Source of the DNA: Bacteroidia bacterium
GTDB taxonomy: Bacteria; Bacteroidota; Bacteroidia; Cytophagales; Cyclobacteriaceae
Assembly (NCBI GenBank): GCA_030425425.1
Contig: JAUIAO010000005.1
Coordinates: 1-64,000 of the forward strand
Reading direction: 5' to 3'
DNA length: 64,000 nucleotides
This document shows, piece after piece, positions 27,107 to 36,008 of the stretch; the first letter of the stretch is position 1, and each line of letters starts with the position of its first letter. Under the pieces are notes generated by a model. That model was not told the origin of the DNA, searched no databases, and was given only the letters and a program-made list of their open reading frames with translations. The translations under genes were made by a program, and so were the position numbers.

Positions 27107-28813
27107 ATGAAAAAATATCTTAATAAATTCATTGCGATTTTCACATTAATTTTAATCGCAGGATGTAATGATTTCCTGGATGTAGAACCTCAGTCCACAC
27201 TTAGTGAAAGCCAGGTAGCCACGGCAGAGAATGTTGACAAACTTGTCATAGCCGCTTATTCTTCTTTGGGAAATGACCACTATGTAGCACCAAATCTACT
27301 TTGGCCTACTGGCAATTTGAGAGCAGGTGATGCACACAAAGGTGGAAATGGAGCTGCTGATATTTTCGGTTTTCATGTGCTTTCGGTATTTAAACCCATT
27401 ATAGCAGATATGAGCTCTCTTCCACCAGATCTACTGGATTTATTCAATATCCGATGGACTAGAGACTTTATTGGTATCTCCAGGGCAAACAGTGCATTGA
27501 AGGTGTTGAATAATGTGACTTTGGAGGAAGTGCCCTTGCGTGATCAGAGAATCGGAGAGATGAGGTTCGTTCGAGCGTTTTTCTATTTTGATGCCAAAAT
27601 TCACTGGAAGCGCGTGCCGTTTATTGATGAGTTTACGGAAGATCCTACAGCTGTTTCAAATGTAGACCTAACAGACCAGCAGCTTTGGTCCAAAATTGCT
27701 GATGATTTAGCATATGCTGCAGAGGTGTTACCGGAAACTCAGGATCAAATTGGAAGGATCAATAAGTTTGCTGCCAAAGCCTTCTTAGCAAAAGTGAAAC
27801 TATATCAGGCTTACGAGCAAAGTGAGACAGATCATAGTGTGATTGAGATACACCAGGACATGATGGAAGAGGTAGTTTCTTTGTGTGACGATGTAATTAA
27901 TTCTGGACAGTATGCTTTGAATCCTGATTATGCGATGAACTTCCTCAGCGAATTTGAATTCAATAAGGAAGTAATTTTTGCAATTCAACGCTCTATTGAC
28001 GATGGAAGCCCTGATGGCAGAGGCTCTTGGCCAACAGCTTTGAATTACCCTCAGGATCCTGCTTGGGGTTGCTGTGGGTTTCATGTTCCAACTCAAAATT
28101 TTGTGAATGCATTCAAAACGGATGCCAACGGGTTGCCACAGTTTGATACTTACAATAACAATGTATACGATGTTGCAAGTGATGCAGTGGATCCGCGCCT
28201 TGACCATACAGTATCTATGGAAGGTAAACCATTTAAGTATGACCCTTCATTTGTACACCCTGGTGATGCCTGGGCAAGAAACCCAGGAACTTATGGTAAT
28301 AACGTATCCATGAAGGAGCTGGATGAGCCGGATTGTGAATGTAGAGCAGCTAATGGTCCTTTTACAATAAGCTCCAGAAATACTACGATCATTCGCTATG
28401 CTGATCTTTTACTCTGGAAGGCAGAAGCTTTAATTGAACTTAACAGAATTTCAGAAGCACTTCCAATAATCAATGAAATACGGGCTCGAGCTGCTTCAAG
28501 CACAGCACGTTTAAATGGTGCATCAATATATAACGTTGGTGAATATACAACATTGGGTAGCCAGGACGAAGCTCGTGAAAAACTGAGATGGGAACGAAGG
28601 CTTGAGTTAGGGCTGGAAGGTTGGAGATTCTTTGATCTGGTACGCTGGGGAATTGCTAAAGAAACTCTGGATGCTTATCAGGTCGTAGAAGTAACGCGAA
28701 CACCTTATTTGATTGACTATGAATTTACAGCCGGAAAGCATGAGTATATGCCGATTCCACAACAACAGGTAATCTCTAGTGGCTTCCTTTATGAACAAAA
28801 TCCTAATTATTGA
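27107..28813 (+). CDS. SusD-like surface glycan-binding lipoprotein
   Basis: This 568-residue RagB/SusD-family lipoprotein has a lipobox-type signal (LILIAGCNDF, Cys20) followed by the typical FLDVEPQSTLSE start. TPR-like helices, MRFVRAFFYFD, RYADLLLWKAEALIE and a C-terminal ERRLELGLEGWRFFDLVRWG are family signatures. It forms the surface lid of the SusC pore and captures oligosaccharides. It starts 19 bp after susC and its stop lies just before the DUF4960-like lipoprotein gene, so the three are one operon. Confidence 0.95.
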   Translation: MKKYLNKFIAIFTLILIAGCNDFLDVEPQSTLSESQVATAENVDKLVIAAYSSLGNDHYVAPNLLWPTGNLRAGDAHKGGNGAADIFGFHVLSVFKPIIADMSSLPPDLLDLFNIRWTRDFIGISRANSALKVLNNVTLEEVPLRDQRIGEMRFVRAFFYFDAKIHWKRVPFIDEFTEDPTAVSNVDLTDQQLWSKIADDLAYAAEVLPETQDQIGRINKFAAKAFLAKVKLYQAYEQSETDHSVIEIHQDMMEEVVSLCDDVINSGQYALNPDYAMNFLSEFEFNKEVIFAIQRSIDDGSPDGRGSWPTALNYPQDPAWGCCGFHVPTQNFVNAFKTDANGLPQFDTYNNNVYDVASDAVDPRLDHTVSMEGKPFKYDPSFVHPGDAWARNPGTYGNNVSMKELDEPDCECRAANGPFTISSRNTTIIRYADLLLWKAEALIELNRISEALPIINEIRARAASSTARLNGASIYNVGEYTTLGSQDEAREKLRWERRLELGLEGWRFFDLVRWGIAKETLDAYQVVEVTRTPYLIDYEFTAGKHEYMPIPQQQVISSGFLYEQNPNY

Positions 28814-28818
28814 GAGCA

Positions 28819-30042
28819 ATGAAAAATCTAAATTACTTATTAATAGGCTTTGCAATATCCATTGCAGGGTGCACGGACAATAATGATAACTTCGATGATC
28901 TATCGATCAATATAGGAGGTGAAATCGAAGTTTCCATTACGAATGTAACCGGAACAGGAGCTGATAATGTGATCATCAATGAAGAAACCGGGAAAATTAC
29001 TTTAGTGTATCCTTGCGATACAGATGTTACAAGTGTTTCATCTACCTTTTCGGTTTCCGAGGGAGCATCTGTTACTCCCGAATCTGGAAGTACTCTTGAT
29101 CTCTCAAGTCCCAAAGAATTAACAGTAATCAATGGCAACTTATTTAAGAAGTACACCATATCAGCAGATATCAGATGCATTACCGGTTTTTTGAGTTATG
29201 CATCAACTGTTGAGACTATTGTTGACGATGATGAGGCTGCAGCAGCGGCATGGTTCTTCGACACTTTTGATGAGTCCATCACCAAGTTTGTGAGCTTTGA
29301 TGATATTAAAGCGGATCCTACAGTACTTGATGATATCACTACATTGTTCTGGATTCTAGACGGGCATCCAGAGAATAATTCTAATTGGTTTCCTGATATT
29401 GCACTGGATACAGATGTGTTGAGTAGCATCACAACTTGGTACAAAAACGGAGGTAATTTATATCTGCATCAGCATGCAGCTCACTACATTTTTGATCTGG
29501 GAAGAATGACTCTAGTAAACAATTTTCCTGAAAAAATGATCGGGGGAGGAGCAGGTTTTGAGAATGGCGATACTTGGTCGATTGGAATCAATATGGGGCT
29601 TAAGCACGATAATAGTTCTCACCCGATGTTTAGCGGAATTAATATACTTACTTACGACAATGGTCAAAAGGCGATACCAACTATTGGACCTGGGTGGCGA
29701 GAAGACCGCAATGCTATGCAGAATTCTATACCAGGAAGATACAGTTTGCCAAACGATGCTGAGGAAGTTTTCACTAAGTACACTTCAGAAAACAATCTTG
29801 TTTGGATCGGGTCGTGGGACGGAATTTTAGACTATTGGAATGGTGGTGTATTCGAATATCTACCTACTGATGAATACAAAGGACGAGTCATTTCTATAGG
29901 TATTGGTGGTGTTGAATGGAACGTGAATGCCAATGGAGAGAGGGGAGCGAATGCGACTATCAATCCTGAAGGTGTGAACCCATATCAGGATAACATTGAG
30001 ATTATGGCCGAGAACATCATCAATTATTTATCAGCCAATTGA
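28819..30042 (+). CDS. DUF4960-like lipoprotein, fructan PUL (copy 1)
   Basis: This is a 407-residue lipoprotein from ATG 28819 (a TTG at 28810 is in frame but unlikely); its signal ends SIAGC. A short beta-rich N-terminal domain (DUF5018-like, residues 25-120) precedes a larger C-terminal DUF4960-like domain from about residue 130. The latter contains a DDDEAAAAAWFF motif, YLHQHAAHYIF, LDYWNGGVFEYLP and a glycine-rich end. In fructan loci such proteins follow SusD and are thought to bind polysaccharide at the surface. The next gene is a close duplicate. Confidence 0.7.
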   Translation: MKNLNYLLIGFAISIAGCTDNNDNFDDLSINIGGEIEVSITNVTGTGADNVIINEETGKITLVYPCDTDVTSVSSTFSVSEGASVTPESGSTLDLSSPKELTVINGNLFKKYTISADIRCITGFLSYASTVETIVDDDEAAAAAWFFDTFDESITKFVSFDDIKADPTVLDDITTLFWILDGHPENNSNWFPDIALDTDVLSSITTWYKNGGNLYLHQHAAHYIFDLGRMTLVNNFPEKMIGGGAGFENGDTWSIGINMGLKHDNSSHPMFSGINILTYDNGQKAIPTIGPGWREDRNAMQNSIPGRYSLPNDAEEVFTKYTSENNLVWIGSWDGILDYWNGGVFEYLPTDEYKGRVISIGIGGVEWNVNANGERGANATINPEGVNPYQDNIEIMAENIINYLSAN

Positions 30043-30054
30043 TCATATTTAATC

Positions 30055-30081
30055 GGGTTTCAAATTGGTAGTTTGAAACCC
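30055..30081. repeat. Perfect 10-bp hairpin between the two DUF4960-like genes
   Basis: GGGTTTCAAA (30055-30064) pairs with TTTGAAACCC (30072-30081) around 7 nt. No T-tract follows, so an mRNA-stabilising or processing hairpin is more likely than a terminator. Confidence 0.5.
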
Positions 30082-30105
30082 TGAATTATCTAAAAACACA
30101 AGAAA

Positions 30106-31326
30106 ATGAAACAAAAAATTATATCCTCTTTAGTGCTATCCTTGCTGGTATTAGGGGCTTTTATAATGCAAGGATGTAGTTCAGACGAGATTACTATATC
30201 AAAGCAAACTTTATTTATTACTGAGGTTTCACTTGAGGGAATTGAATCCGTTGAAATTGACGAATGGTTCGGTACAATTAGTATGTCATTTCCATGTGGG
30301 ACAGATTTGACATCTCTTGCTCCTGAATTTACCATAACAGAAGGAGCCACAATTACTCCTGCCTCTGGAACTGAACAAGATTTTACTAATACAGTAGTCT
30401 ACACAGTAAAAAAGGGCAATGATTCAATTGTTTATAAGGTTTCTGCGGGAGTTACTGCATGTGTCACTGGATTCTTAAGTTATGAACCAAATAGAGAGAG
30501 CATCGTTGATGATGATGAGGCAGCTGCAGCAGCGTGGTTTTTTGATGCTTTTGATGAGACCGAAACCAAGTTTGTGAGCTTTGATGATATAAAAGCAGAT
30601 CCTACAGTACTTGATGACATCACTACATTGTTCTGGGTTTTAGATGGACACCCTGAGGATAATTCCAATTGGTTTCCTGAAATAGCATTGGACACAGACG
30701 TATTGGGAGCTATAACTAATTGGTACAAAAACGGTGGAAATTTATACCTGCACCAACATGCAGCCCACTACATTTTTGATTTGGGAAGAATGACAGTGGT
30801 AAACGGTTTTCCTGAGAAAATGATTGGAGGAGGCACAGGCTTTGAAAATGGAGATACTTGGTCTATCGGGATCAATATGGGGCTTAAGCACGATAATAGT
30901 TCTCACCCGATGTTTAGCGGAATAGAAATTCTTACATACGATAATGGCCAAAAGGCGATCCCTACCATCGGCGCGGGATGGAGAGAAGACCGCAATGCTA
31001 TGCAGAATTCAATACCCGGAAGGTATGGCCTGCCAAATGATGCTGAGGAAGTTTTCACAAAATACACTACAGAAAATAACCTTGTTTGGATTGGATCATG
31101 GGATGGTATTTTAGACTACTGGAATGGTGGTGTATTCGAATACCTTCCTACCGACGAATATAAAGGACGGGTCATTTCCATAGGGATCGGCGGTGTTGAA
31201 TGGAACGTGAATGCCAATGGAGAGAGGGGAGCTGAGGCTACCATCAACCCTGAAGGTGTGAACCCGTATCAAGACAATGTCGAAACGATGGCTTTCAATA
31301 TTATCAATTACTTATCAGCAAACTAA
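30106..31326 (+). CDS. DUF4960-like lipoprotein, fructan PUL (copy 2)
   Basis: This 406-residue lipoprotein (signal ending IMQGCSS) has the same layout as the preceding gene. The N-terminal 120 residues differ strongly. The C-terminal domain is nearly identical from the DDDEAAAAAWFF motif to the end, with blocks identical at DNA level (53 nt at 30871 and 41 nt at 31192). This points to tandem duplication with conversion of the C-terminal half. The differing N-terminal domains could adapt the same binding module to different partners or linkages. A strong terminator follows at 31353. Confidence 0.7.
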   Translation: MKQKIISSLVLSLLVLGAFIMQGCSSDEITISKQTLFITEVSLEGIESVEIDEWFGTISMSFPCGTDLTSLAPEFTITEGATITPASGTEQDFTNTVVYTVKKGNDSIVYKVSAGVTACVTGFLSYEPNRESIVDDDEAAAAAWFFDAFDETETKFVSFDDIKADPTVLDDITTLFWVLDGHPEDNSNWFPEIALDTDVLGAITNWYKNGGNLYLHQHAAHYIFDLGRMTVVNGFPEKMIGGGTGFENGDTWSIGINMGLKHDNSSHPMFSGIEILTYDNGQKAIPTIGAGWREDRNAMQNSIPGRYGLPNDAEEVFTKYTTENNLVWIGSWDGILDYWNGGVFEYLPTDEYKGRVISIGIGGVEWNVNANGERGAEATINPEGVNPYQDNVETMAFNIINYLSAN

Positions 31327-31352
31327 AAATTCTCTTCATACTTATCAAATTG

Positions 31353-31381
31353 CATCCATGCACTGCATGGATGTAATTTTT
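31353..31381 (+). terminator. Intrinsic terminator after the SusCD-DUF4960 operon
   Basis: CATCCATGCA (31353-31362) pairs with TGCATGGATG (31364-31373), followed by TAATTTTT. It separates the transport/binding genes from the GH32 genes, which begin about 100 nt later. Confidence 0.8.
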
Positions 31382-31482
31382 CTCTAATCTTTAAATGATG
31401 AAAACATTCCAAAATAATCTAAAGGTAGCCCTCTATAACATTAGTTAATGGTAATAAATTCTAACTTAAACATCAGGTTTTG

Positions 31483-33741
31483 ATGAGGACTTCATTTTTA
31501 ATCATGCTACTTTTTGGAAGTATTTTAAGCAGAGTAGTTCATGCCCAGTCAACCGAAGATTTTCGTCCCCGATATCACTTTACCCCTGATATTAATTGGA
31601 TCAATGACCCATGTGGGATGTTTTTTTTAAATGGTGAATACCATCTGATGTACCAATACAATCCTTATGGAACTCAATGGGGTAATATGTCATGGGGTCA
31701 TGCTGTTTCCGAAGATATGGTCCATTGGGAAGAATTGCCAGTAGCATTGACGCCTGATAATTTAGGTGACATATTTTCAGGTGGTGCTGTAGTTGATAAG
31801 AACAATACAGCTGGTTTTGGTGAGAATGCCATGATCGCAGTTTACACATCTGCCGGAAATCAACAGCAGCAGAGCATAGCCTATAGTCTGGATCAAGGAA
31901 GGTCCTGGACAAAATATGCCGATAATCCCGTTTTACCTAATCAGGGAACTCCCGATTTTCGTGATCCCATGGTGTTTTGGCATGAGCAAACATCCAGGTG
32001 GATTATGGCACTGGCTGCTTCAAACCGAATCGAATTTTATGGTAGTCCTGACCTCAAAGAGTGGACTTACTTAAGCTCTTTTGGTCAAAATATTGGAGCG
32101 CATGGAGGTGTCTGGGAATGCCCCGACATGTTTGCTCGAAAGGATCAGTTTGGAAACGAGTATTGGGTGCTTTTGGTGAGCATAAACCCCGGAGGTCCAC
32201 AAGGAGGCTCAGCTACTCAGTACTTTGTTGGAGATTTTGATGGTGAGTTTTTTTCCTTGCACTCTTCCATTCAGGAGCTACTGACTAAAAATGTCGAGCT
32301 TCCAGTTGGAGTGGTCTTTGAAGATTTTGAAAGCGGAGATTATGATGGATGGACAATCTCGGGAGATGCTTTTGGTCAGTCACCTGCTTCAGGTACCCTG
32401 GAGGGCCAACAAGAGGTTACTGGATTTTTAGGCAATGGTCTGGTTAATTCCTTCCTGAATGGTGATGTAACCACCGGTTCACTCACATCTTCTGTGTTTA
32501 CGATTGAAAATAATTACATCAGCTTTCTTATAGGTGGAGGTAATCACCCAGATAAAACAGGAATCAGCTTAATCGTGGATGGTGAAAGCGTCCTTTTTGC
32601 AACAGGTAAAAATGCCGAGGTGCTTACATGGAATTCCTGGAATGTAGAGCAATGGAAAGATAAGCAAGCCACTCTGGAAATTATTGATATGCATTCCGAC
32701 GGTTGGGGTCATATAAACATTGATCACATTTATTTTTCCGATGCACCCGTAGTTGATGATCGCATCGAAGGGCTTTGGGCAGACATGGGTACGGACAATT
32801 ATGCTGGCAGGTCGTTTGAAAACATGCCTGAAAATGACAACAGGCGTATTTGGATGGGGTGGATGAACAATTGGTCATATGCTGGTGACATACCTACCTC
32901 TAGTTGGCGTGGCGCTATGACTATTCCACGAACACTTGAGGTTTATACGAGGGATGGTATACCGAGATTAAAACAACAACCTATCGAGGAATTGAAATCT
33001 TTGAGAGGAGAAGAAAATATGAACTTGTCGGTTGCATCTTTTATAGATTTTGAAAATGGGCTTAACAACTTAGTGCTTCCAAACCAATCATATGAAATGG
33101 AATTGGAAATCGCTGTAAGTTCTAGTGATGAGTTTGAATTAAATCTTCTCAAACGACTAAGCCTGTCCTCTATCATTCGCTACAATTCCGAAAAGGAGAT
33201 CCTAACTATTGATAGGCGAAATTCCGGGTTTACTGATTTTAACCAAAGTTTTCCAGGAGTGTATGAGTTATCCGTTTCACCTGTGGACGGTGTGTTAAAG
33301 TTACACCTGTTTGTTGACCGCTCTTCTATAGAAGTCTTTGTTAATGATGGAGTTGAGACTATTACATTTCGGGTTTTTCCTGTAGATCAGACAGATTTAA
33401 TAAGCGCGAAAGTGACGAATGGTGATCCAAAGATTGTCCAGGCTTCAATATGGGAATTGCAGGGAATCTCCAACCTGATATTAAATACACCTGAGGCCGA
33501 AACAATGTCTATGCGCATTAGCCCTAATCCGGTTTCACCGGGCGAGCAATTCAAACTTTTAGGAGTTCGAGGTAACATTGACTCAATACAATTATTCGAT
33601 ATGGGAGGCCGGCAAATGTCCTCTGCCAAAATGAGCTTAGAGAATGATTCAATAGCCATTCGCGGAATAGAATCGGGACTCTACTTGCTAATGGTATCAA
33701 CGTTAAACGACCACTATAAATCAAAGATTCTAATAAAATGA
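31483..33741 (+). CDS. Secreted GH32 fructan hydrolase with inserted binding module and T9SS tail (1)
   Basis: About 752 residues from ATG 31483; a TTG precedes it. A signal peptide ends near VVHAQ. The five-bladed GH32 propeller shows nucleophile D42 in NWINDPCG, D161 in FRDPMVFW and acid/base E212 in VWECPDMF. Residues about 275-420, between the propeller and its last blade, are an inserted beta-sandwich (FEDFESGDYDGWTI through GWGHINIDHIYFSD) that looks like a carbohydrate-binding module. The GH32 C-terminal beta-sandwich (LHLFVDRSSIEVFVNDG) and a type IX sorting tail (ISPNPVSPGE to the end) follow. It should cleave levan or inulin outside the cell. Confidence 0.9.
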   Translation: MRTSFLIMLLFGSILSRVVHAQSTEDFRPRYHFTPDINWINDPCGMFFLNGEYHLMYQYNPYGTQWGNMSWGHAVSEDMVHWEELPVALTPDNLGDIFSGGAVVDKNNTAGFGENAMIAVYTSAGNQQQQSIAYSLDQGRSWTKYADNPVLPNQGTPDFRDPMVFWHEQTSRWIMALAASNRIEFYGSPDLKEWTYLSSFGQNIGAHGGVWECPDMFARKDQFGNEYWVLLVSINPGGPQGGSATQYFVGDFDGEFFSLHSSIQELLTKNVELPVGVVFEDFESGDYDGWTISGDAFGQSPASGTLEGQQEVTGFLGNGLVNSFLNGDVTTGSLTSSVFTIENNYISFLIGGGNHPDKTGISLIVDGESVLFATGKNAEVLTWNSWNVEQWKDKQATLEIIDMHSDGWGHINIDHIYFSDAPVVDDRIEGLWADMGTDNYAGRSFENMPENDNRRIWMGWMNNWSYAGDIPTSSWRGAMTIPRTLEVYTRDGIPRLKQQPIEELKSLRGEENMNLSVASFIDFENGLNNLVLPNQSYEMELEIAVSSSDEFELNLLKRLSLSSIIRYNSEKEILTIDRRNSGFTDFNQSFPGVYELSVSPVDGVLKLHLFVDRSSIEVFVNDGVETITFRVFPVDQTDLISAKVTNGDPKIVQASIWELQGISNLILNTPEAETMSMRISPNPVSPGEQFKLLGVRGNIDSIQLFDMGGRQMSSAKMSLENDSIAIRGIESGLYLLMVSTLNDHYKSKILIK

Positions 33742-35969
33742 AGCCTTTTTACCTAATAGTTGCTTTATGTTTTGTGATAGAAAGTGCCTGGTGCCAGGTG
33801 TATTCAGAGCCTTTTCGTCCTCAATTTCACTTTTCACCGAAATCAGGATGGATTGGTGATCCGACCGGAGCGATTAAATACGACAATAATTATAGACTTT
33901 TCTGGTGGGGGCAAGCCATATCTCAAGATTTAGTCTACTGGGATGAACTTGGCTGGGCTATGAGAGGTGATGATGGTTCATTTGCCTACTTCACTGGATC
34001 AGTAGTTGTAGATCCTGAAAATACAGCAGGGTTTAACTCGAACGACACAGCCATGGTTGCAGTTTACACCATGCACAATCATAGTACTGGGAATCAGAGC
34101 CAGGGAATCAGCTATAGCACCGACTACAATAAATTCGATTACTATCCAGGGAACCCCGTATTGGATGTAAACAGCACTGAATTTCGAGACCCACAGGTTT
34201 TTTGGCACGAGCCTACACAAAAGTGGGTAATGTTGATTACCAAATCTTTGGATAGAACCATAGAATTCTACTCTTCTGATGACTTAAAAAGCTGGACCTA
34301 TTTAAGCACATTCGGTCCAATGGGAGCCAGAAAAGAGGTATGGGAAGTGCCAGACCTTATTCAGCTACCCTTGGATGGTGATCAGGGGAATCTCAAATGG
34401 GTATTGATTTGTGGTATGGGGCCCAATAAAACGCAGTATTATGTCGGTGATTTTGATGGTATCAGGTTCACTGCAGACGAAATAACAGCTAAGTACTTAA
34501 GTGAAGGATATGCAACAGACGGTATCATCTTCGAAGATTTCGAAAATGGATATGGAAGTTGGAATATTCAAGGCGAGGCTTTTGGTTCAGAGCCTGCTTC
34601 TGGGAAATTACCAGATCAAATGCCGGTAAGTGGGTATTTCGGCGACCACCTGGTCAATAGCTATTTGGGAGGAGATGTCTCTACCGGAACACTAACCTCT
34701 CCTGAATTTACCATCGAATATCCTTATATCAATTTTTTGATTAGTGGTGGTAATCATACCAATGGTACAGAATTAGTGCTCTTAGTTGATGGAAATACCG
34801 TAAAACGAACAACAGGTAATAACTCTGAGCAACTACGCCTTATGTCCTGGGATGTACGTGCCTATCAATCCAAAACTGCGAAAATAGTAATCAGGGATTC
34901 TGAGACTGGAGGATGGGGACATATCAATGTCGATAACATTGAGTTTTCAAACATTAATCGGAAAACAGAGCGCGAACATGCTTATTGGCAAGAGTGGGGC
35001 CATGATTATTATGCGGCAAAGACCTTCAGAAATTTTGATCAGGATGGGGATGAACGTGTTGTTCAAATTGCCTGGATGAATAACTGGACCTATGCCAATA
35101 AAATCAAGACGGATTGGGGCAATAGTACATGTCACTCCCTGCCAAGGGAGCTAAGTTTACATTCTTCAGATGAACAAGGTTACATTCTTAAACAAAGACC
35201 GATTCCTGAACTTCAAAAGCTTAGACTAGAGGCAAGTGAGGTTTCAAATATCGAGTTGGACGGTACAATGCAAATCACAGATTTTCAGCCAAGGAGAAAT
35301 ACGTATGAACTCAAAGCAGTTTTCGAGTATGATAAAGAATCTGATGTTGATTTAGGTCTGAAGTTGGTGGCTAATGGCTATTTGGGCCTCAAAATAGGCT
35401 TAGATTTGGCGAATTCACAGGTGTATGTAGATCGAACTGCTGCAAACGGCATAGTACCTCCTTCAGGTTTCAGTGAAAAGTCAATTGCGCCAATTGTTAT
35501 TTCGGAAGACAGCCTGATTACCTTTCATGTGTTTATAGATCAACTTTCTGTCGAGGTTTTTGTAAATGATGGAACGTTCGTTTTCTCTGAGTTGATTTTT
35601 CCTAATGAAGCTTCAAGGGGTATAGAAATCTATTCGAACCATGGTTCATTTATCTTGAAAAGTTTGCAGGCCTGGGAACTGAAGTCAATCTGGGGCGTGG
35701 AACCGGTTGTTCTTAATGTGAATGAGTTGAAGGATACAATAATCTATCCTAATCCAATTAGAATGGGCCAGACCCTGACTTTAGATAATATTGGTTCAAA
35801 TCAGGATTATGTGATACAACTTTTGACGATTGGAGGGAAAAAAGTAATGGAAAATGATCTTAATGCGGGCAGTAGAAAGACATTCGAAGTTGATCAACCG
35901 CCTGGTATTTACATTCTCAAATTTACCGGAGCAAAAGGCTCCTTCGAGAAAAAACTCATTATTCAATAA
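33738..35969 (+). CDS. Secreted GH32-family protein with shortened active-site loop (2)
   Basis: This 743-residue paralogue overlaps the previous gene by 4 bp (ATGA). Signal peptide, propeller, the same inserted beta-sandwich (about residues 263-406), GH32 C-terminal domain and T9SS tail (YPNPIRMGQ) are all present. The catalytic residues are kept, D41, D151 and E203, but the contexts deviate: WIGDPTG instead of WMNDPNG, and WEVPD instead of WECPD. The loop after blade 1 is about a dozen residues shorter (YRLFWWGQ). It may have changed specificity, for example for branched or differently linked fructan, or bind rather than cut. Confidence 0.85.
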   Translation: MKPFYLIVALCFVIESAWCQVYSEPFRPQFHFSPKSGWIGDPTGAIKYDNNYRLFWWGQAISQDLVYWDELGWAMRGDDGSFAYFTGSVVVDPENTAGFNSNDTAMVAVYTMHNHSTGNQSQGISYSTDYNKFDYYPGNPVLDVNSTEFRDPQVFWHEPTQKWVMLITKSLDRTIEFYSSDDLKSWTYLSTFGPMGARKEVWEVPDLIQLPLDGDQGNLKWVLICGMGPNKTQYYVGDFDGIRFTADEITAKYLSEGYATDGIIFEDFENGYGSWNIQGEAFGSEPASGKLPDQMPVSGYFGDHLVNSYLGGDVSTGTLTSPEFTIEYPYINFLISGGNHTNGTELVLLVDGNTVKRTTGNNSEQLRLMSWDVRAYQSKTAKIVIRDSETGGWGHINVDNIEFSNINRKTEREHAYWQEWGHDYYAAKTFRNFDQDGDERVVQIAWMNNWTYANKIKTDWGNSTCHSLPRELSLHSSDEQGYILKQRPIPELQKLRLEASEVSNIELDGTMQITDFQPRRNTYELKAVFEYDKESDVDLGLKLVANGYLGLKIGLDLANSQVYVDRTAANGIVPPSGFSEKSIAPIVISEDSLITFHVFIDQLSVEVFVNDGTFVFSELIFPNEASRGIEIYSNHGSFILKSLQAWELKSIWGVEPVVLNVNELKDTIIYPNPIRMGQTLTLDNIGSNQDYVIQLLTIGGKKVMENDLNAGSRKTFEVDQPPGIYILKFTGAKGSFEKKLIIQ

Positions 35970-36008
35970 CTATATAGAACCAGATTAAACTATTGAATCA
36001 AATTTAGC

